Assembly: GCA_920105805.1 (NCBI GenBank)
Contig: CAKKTI010000214.1
Coordinates: 1 to 25,916, forward strand
DNA: 25,916 bases
Direction: 5' to 3'
Source: Condylostoma magnum
Taxonomy: Eukaryota; Ciliophora; Heterotrichea; Heterotrichida; Condylostomatidae
Shown: positions 20,950-25,916 of the stretch, piece after piece
Position numbering within the stretch: position 1 is the stretch's first letter
Layout: each line of letters begins with the position of its first letter
Position numbers and translations under genes: made by a program
Notes under the pieces: generated by a model
Database searches by the model: none
What the model was told of the DNA's origin: nothing
The model's input: only the letters and a program-made list of their open reading frames with translations

Positions 20950-23271
20950 ATGAGTAAGCTGAAATACCAAAACAGCAAATCATCAGCCTTTACCTTAGGT
21001 GCAATCCTTCCAATAACAATTCATGTTGGCTAGGACTAAGAAACACAGGATATCAAGTTAATGTTCAATGATTATATTCCTCTATAAGAAGATTCATTTC
21101 ATTGAAACTTTATAAAACTTGACTGTGATATACAACCCAATGAAGAAGGACTCATTAAGCCTGATTCAAAGTCTCCAAAATATTTAGAAGAGTATTAATA
21201 CTACATAGGGTAATTTGAATTATTAAGAAATTAAGGGAAATAATTTAAATACATTCTTGATTGAACAAGTAATGGAATACTTCCTTACAATTCTCCTATA
21301 AGGTCTAAAATACTATAACTAGATAAGAATTACTATAAAATAATTGTAGGCCTAACTCTCAAAAGGTAATCTAAGCATTAAATTGAACAATCTCTTTTAC
21401 AAATGCACAAAAACCTTATTTAAATGCATGCTAAAACTAGTATTTCTGCCAATTAAAGCCTTGGAGTACTAATCATAGATGGAGTTGATAATATACTGAA
21501 GGAAACATAAGAAAGAGGTAATCATTTAGAATTTTTAGAGTCTTTAGGCCTACTTTCAGTAAGGATTCTATAAAATTATTAAATTGATGATATAGATATA
21601 CTTGATAAAGACTTTGCCTTTGTTTTTGAGTCTACAATCACTGTTAATTAAAACGGAGATATTATCAAGGCCTAATAATAAAACAGTGAAAATTAAATAG
21701 ACTTTTTATGCATAATAAAACCTAAGGCTATGGGTAAAAATCATTCCTTACTTTGGCTATTATACGGAATTTCTAAGTTTGTAAACCCTGAGTTTATACT
21801 AACTTTAAACATTGGAGATCTACCTCAAGATAACGCCTTTTCAAACCTTGTAATAGAAATGATAGTCGATAAAACATTAGGTGCTTGTTGTGGAGAAAAA
21901 AATATAGTAAATGATAAGTTTAATTTGTTGATATATTCCCAATGATTTGAGCAAAAATTAACCTGCATCTTTTTATACACCTTTTGGAGTATTTGCTATA
22001 ATATAAACTTCTTGTACCCAAATTGCGTAATGCTTAGGTGGAAAACTCTACAAGCAGTAGATTATTGAGCTCTTAAGCAATACTTTTCAGTATTCACCGA
22101 GTCTCTGGATGCTAAATGAACTAAGTCTTTAGTTTTCAAAGATATAAACCAGTATATACTATCAGAAAAAATAGGAAGAATTCCATTTTCTTTATCAGAC
22201 AACTGCTGTAGTAATGGATACAGATGCTAATTCATAAGTGATTCTAAAGTAAATGTATAGGGAGAGGTCAGTTTTGCTGATTTACTTAAACAACGAAGAA
22301 AATTGTACAATGGCCAGTGAGCAGATATGCTTAAAAAACTGTTTTTTGAATGCAGTTTGTTCCACTTACTACGATCTGGTAATAACTTTTTTACTTCAGT
22401 ACTCGTCTTGGTTGGAATTTACTATTATATAATTATTACTTTACTTTTATGACTATCAGTAGGACTATACAGCTCAGCTCTTTTGATAACTTTATAAAGA
22501 CTAGAAAGCTTTGTTGAGGATTAAAATTTAGGAGTAGATCAATTGATATTTTTTACACTAAGAATTTTGATTTAAGTTAATCTAGTACTGACATTTATTA
22601 TATCAATTTCAGTTAATCCTGGAGATGTAAAGAAAGTATGGAAAATATTTGCAATATTGCATACAATATTCTAACTGGTGGTATTGTTTAACATTAGTAT
22701 TTTCATTATGTTTAATGAATATGAAAATAACACAGCTAATATAGTATTTGTGTCCATTTTAGTAGGAATGCTTTTTTCAATACTTTTCTATGGTGAAAAT
22801 TACTGCAAATTATTTCTAAGTTTTTTTGCTTTTATTATTCTGCTGCCTACAAACATAAATCTATGCTGTTTATTTGCTATTTGTAGAAATGAAGACTACT
22901 TATGAGGATAAAGAGATCCAGATTATAGGCTTGCTTATCCTGCTTCTTTTAGAATAAAGAGGATTTTCTTTATTGCTCTTTATATTATAGTAAATGCTGG
23001 CATTACTTTATTTATAAGTAACTCTTACGAGTAAAACAACTGAAATTTGATTGATATAGTATACTTACCTTGCTTAGTTTTATTCATTTTCCCGTTTTTA
23101 GGGAATTTTGTTTTTATGATGAAATAGTATTGTTGGAAGAGGAAATACACAAGAATTGATATTGAAAAGAGTTTACATTTTATGAGATTAGATAATTAAA
23201 TTTATCATAACTTGTTTACTAAAATTCTAACTAACACTATTAAAATCCACTTGTATATCCAGAAACTTTGA
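20950..23271 (+). CDS. Chitin-synthase-like multi-pass protein, catalytic motifs diverged
   Basis: 773 residues from ATG 20950 to TGA 23269-23271. The layout fits family GT2 chitin synthases. An N-terminal glycosyltransferase core includes YKIIVGLTLKR and VLIIDGVDN. The segment KPKAMGKNHSLLWLLYGI (from about residue 259) leads to FILTLNIGDLP and then TLGACCGEKN, equivalent to the family's donor-site region. QRRKLYNGQW sits at 448-457, where chitin synthases have QRRRW. Some seven membrane helices follow from about residue 480 to 740. Key positions differ: the Asp of the usual LLDVGT is Asn (LNIG), the EDR motif appears as KDI, and QRRRW is QRRKL. It may be a non-catalytic relative or use another substrate. 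At least nine TGA codons must be Trp. It ends 3 nt from the stop codon of the convergent gene. Confidence 0.75.
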
Positions 23272-23274
23272 ATT

Positions 23275-23793
23275 CTACAGTTTTCTTATATTTCCATCCA
23301 ACTCATTCTCTGCCTGCACAATATAAAGCCCAGCATGAATTCTCTGCTGTTGTAAAAACTCCTAAATGCCTTTATTTTATATCATCTTAATCTCATGCAA
23401 GTAAACAGGTATTTTAAGTAGTATAAGCTTAAAATAGATTTCTAGATACCAGACTAGCTCTCTGGAACTATTATCAAGTAATTATACAAGCAATTACCAC
23501 TTTTCCTCATACAATAATCTAGAAACGATAATAAGTTCAATCAGTATTTTCTTCCCACTTACTTACTTCCCATCAGCAATAAAAAACATGCTATATGGAA
23601 TATCTAGTTTCTATGCAATGCAGTAATCTTTTAATGAATCAACAGTAAGACTGGCCTACTAAAACTCGTGTATCATACGTTCTAAATCATCGTACTTTAT
23701 TTTACTAACATTAGAGTAGAAAGGAAACGCTTTAACTACCTGCAAAACTCCTTATGGCTAGTTCGACTGCTCTCTGACACTACAGCAACCCAT
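23275..23793 (-). CDS. Small MGCC-starting protein, probably lipid-anchored, EF-hand-like fold possible
   Basis: 172 residues from ATG 23793 to TAG 23275-23277. The N-terminus MGCCSVREQ has Gly2 for myristoylation with Cys3 and Cys4 for palmitoylation, a typical dual membrane anchor. The rest is helical: DDLERMIHEFQQASLTVDSL, IADGKQVGSKKILIELIIVS and EEKWQLLVQLLDNSSRELVW suggest pairs of helices spaced as in EF-hand proteins, but no intact calcium loop with acidic ligands is visible. A degenerate calcineurin-B or CBL-like protein is one possibility. If TAG 23275 is Gln, the frame enters the chitin-synthase-like gene from its 3' end. Its ATG lies 65 bp from that of the divergent ataxin-2 gene. 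The nearby DHHC enzyme type would be the kind to acylate such a protein; no link is shown. Confidence 0.7.
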
Positions 23794-23858
23794 ATTTTAC
23801 AGAAAGAATTACCATAATACAACATTCTTAGCTTTCTTGCAAGTCAAAATCCATAAAT

Positions 23859-24995
23859 ATGGAAAACTTTTTTAATCCTCCAATGTAGGCAATTTAAGCT
23901 CCGCCAAATCCAAGCTCAGAAATTTTTAAGTAAAGATTTTACTACGCCTTATCACAAGTTCTTGTAACTTTTACACAGGGTAAACAATGCACTTTAACCA
24001 TACACCGCAGTCAATAAGCTAAAGGATTATTATATAACCTTTTAGACCAAGGATGCACTCTTTGCTGTTGTGAAGAAGGCTCTTAATACACAGAATCGAA
24101 AAAGTTTAAGCAAGACTAAATAATTTCACTAGAATTCAAGGCAATAAGTCCGATTACCTCATAATAACTAAAAGCTGATTATGAGATATCCCGGCAATCT
24201 GAATTAAGCATACGTGAATTAAAGCCGTGGGTGGGTACAGAGGATTAAGAGCTTTAACTGGAGGAAATGGACAGCTAGCCCTGGGATTAGTTTTAAACTA
24301 ATGAGCAGAAGTTTGGAGTTGTTTCAAGCTACAGTGAAGATCTATACACAACTGCTATGCCTGATGAGTCCGAGCTACCTCTGGAGTTTGTAATGAAGGT
24401 TAGAAACTTAAAGGATAAGAACCAAACACTTGACCCTGGATATGATAATGCAGGCGATGAAGAAGCTCATTTCGGGGCTGTTTTGGGCAGTGGAAGGTAC
24501 AAAGACTTTTAAATTCAGAAGCAACCGGAGGAACTTAAGTCAATTGAGGAGGAAAGTGGCAATGAGAGCTTAGATAGTGTTCCTTTTAATAATCCTTGGA
24601 AGATAAATAACTATAAACAGATTAGAAGTAATATTCAAAACGGGAAACCATTAGGGACATGTTTGCTGCATAATCCGAAAGCAATTGAAAGCTTAGATTT
24701 AGCAGTGTAACGCCCGTAGAAGAATAACAAACTGATGGAGGTGTTTATTAATTTTAAATAGGAGAAAAAGTAGCGCTCTAGGGTAATTTTTAAGCAGAAG
24801 TATAGTGAAAATAGCTATTTGCAGAAGGATGCTGTAGGGATTAGTGAAGCAGATGAAATGTTTTAATAACCGACCGATGACTTACTTTCATTGCTTTTTG
24901 GAGCCTGGGCTGATGTATAGTTGGAGTAGGAGTAATGGAATATTAAAAAAGTAATAACAGAGCCACCTATATTTACGTAGAAAATTAAATTTTAA
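23859..24995 (+). CDS. ATXN2: Ataxin-2 / Pbp1 homologue (Lsm-like plus LsmAD)
   Basis: 378 residues from ATG 23859 to TAA 24993-24995. An ataxin-2-type Lsm domain occupies about 16-95 (RFYYALSQVLVTFTQGKQC, then a final strand DQIISLEFKAI). The LsmAD domain follows (about 105-175), with SELSIRELKPW and the highly conserved run WDQFQTNEQKFGV at 142-154 and SEDLYTT. Near 269-275 LLHNPKA may be a degenerate PAM2 site for poly(A)-binding protein. Ataxin-2 proteins control mRNA stability and translation and assemble in stress granules. There is no long polyGln or Gln-rich tail, so it is far shorter than animal ataxin-2. The stop TAA is followed by one base and the next gene's ATG. If TAA were Gln, the frame would overlap the next gene by about 100 nt. 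Confidence 0.92.
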
Positions 24996-24996
24996 A

Positions 24997-25916
24997 ATGG
25001 ACGATGCAAGCCCAGTACCAGAAAATTATATGGACTTTTCACCAGAAAGTACGTGGAGAAGTGCTAAAACTGTATAGAAGGTGGAAAGGGAGGAATCATA
25101 AGTAGATGATGAGATTCTTTAAGTTATATAATTGTTATCTTAAGCTATCAACAATGATTTTGTTATCAAAGCTGGAGTTGAAGATGATATTTTGTTTTAC
25201 TTGCCGGATGGATTCCAAGAATATAGTCTGGTTGATAAGATTTAACTTGCTAAAGATTTATCCAGATAATTGCTTCAGTAGGTTTAAAGAGCCAGTACTA
25301 ATTTCGTACATGTTGACAAGCAGAATTTTATTCAAGAAGGTTAAACAGAAAAGTAAATCATTGATGTAATTAATCAGTTGTTTTGGACGAAAAGAAAGCA
25401 GGTTGTTCTAGATTGAAATGATATTTAAGCTCTATAGAAGTTATTAATGGTTTCTATAAGAAAAATACCATCCCATGATCTTTAAACCAGATTTGAAAAA
25501 TTGAATAGAAAGTACGAAAAGCTGTCAGAAATGTTGATAGATACTAGAAAATTACTACGATAAAAGTTTGACTCTTAGGAATCTTTAGTCGATTTGAATA
25601 CTAGGCTGAAAGGAGAGATTAAAGTTATGAAAGCTTAGATTATAAGTTTAGAATGCCAAATTGAAGATTTTATCAATGAGTCGCATACTAATGAGTAGAG
25701 TCATAATGAGACTTACTAGGAGTTAATACGAGCCAGAGGAAATTTAAGGGATATTATAAATCAATGCAATGCTTAAATTGAATTAGGAGTAGATGGAACA
25801 GGAGTGAAAAGTAATAAAATAATTGAAAAGGCAACTAAAATGAGCTATGAACAGCTTATTAAGAATCGAAGGTCAGTAGCATGTGAGAGAATTTATGAAA
25901 ATAATATTATGTATGA
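24997..25916 (+). CDS. Coiled-coil protein (3' end outside window)
   Basis: At least 306 residues. The frame opens at ATG 24997, one base after the ataxin-2 stop; a second in-frame ATG at 25030 is a plausible alternative start and would allow a short leader. The N-terminus is acidic (MDDASPVPENYMDF), followed by helical regions. From about residue 170 to 275 heptad-like spacing of Leu/Ile suggests a coiled coil (RKYEKLSEMLIDTRKLL, GEIKVMKAQIISLE). Internal TAA and TAG codons are frequent and one TGA (near 25414) reads as Trp. No domain was recognised. A structural or cytoskeletal role is typical for such ciliate proteins, but is inference. Confidence 0.75.

Noticed and set aside
1-25916. Pure karyorelict code (TAA and TAG always Gln, only TGA stop).
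   Set aside because: It would force several co-directional genes to overlap their neighbours by tens to hundreds of bases, most clearly the kinase at 10090. It remains the main alternative.
1-25916. Transposons, retroelements, virus-derived elements, tRNA or rRNA genes.
   Set aside because: No transposase, integrase, reverse transcriptase or capsid-like frame, no terminal repeats, and no cloverleaf or rRNA core was seen on either strand.

Overview
The window looks like macronuclear-type DNA from a ciliate in which all three standard stop codons also serve as sense codons. Long reading frames are intact only if TAA and TAG are read as glutamine and TGA as tryptophan. The best proof is internal to a WD40 gene at 18616-20592: its seven blades have an exact 126-nt period, and the same Trp position is spelled TGG in three blades and TGA in four. 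Conserved tryptophans of the polo box, the RINGv finger and the DHHC region are also TGA. Gene ends nevertheless appear to use TAA, TAG and TGA. Two genes that would overrun their neighbour by hundreds or tens of bases if TAA were always sense stop cleanly at a TAA just before the next ATG. This pattern matches the context-dependent code known from the heterotrich Condylostoma (NCBI code 28) better than the karyorelict code (27), where only TGA terminates. The organism assignment is inference.

Layout, left to right. On the minus strand: a very large IQ-motif protein with an acidic N/Q/E/D repeat region (1-4323, running off the left edge), an RRM protein (4353-5969) and a 57-residue basic protein (6057-6230). 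On the plus strand: a RINGv-FHA protein (6432-7502). On the minus strand again: a DHHC palmitoyltransferase (7618-8193), a multi-zinc-finger protein (8435-10060), a polo-like kinase with two polo boxes (10090-11601) and an MGRN1/RNF157/LOG2-type RING E3 ligase (11606-12472). A 348-bp divergent spacer carrying a palindrome follows. Then on the plus strand: a 14-blade WD40 protein (12821-14812), a large secreted-domain/multi-pass receptor (15133-18582), a protein with seven near-identical WD40 blades (18616-20592) and a divergent chitin-synthase-like protein (20950-23271). A small MGCC-starting minus-strand protein (23275-23793) precedes the plus-strand ataxin-2 homologue (23859-24995) and a coiled-coil protein that leaves the window on the right.

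The genes form no single pathway. Several are regulatory or signalling genes: a cell-cycle kinase, two ubiquitin-ligase-type proteins, a lipid-modifying enzyme, a receptor and RNA-binding proteins. Gene density is extreme. Co-directional stop-to-start gaps are 1, 4, 29, 29 and 33 nt in five places, and two convergent genes have stop codons only 3 nt apart. I needed no intron to keep any frame open. I saw no tRNA, rRNA, CRISPR array, transposon or virus-derived element.
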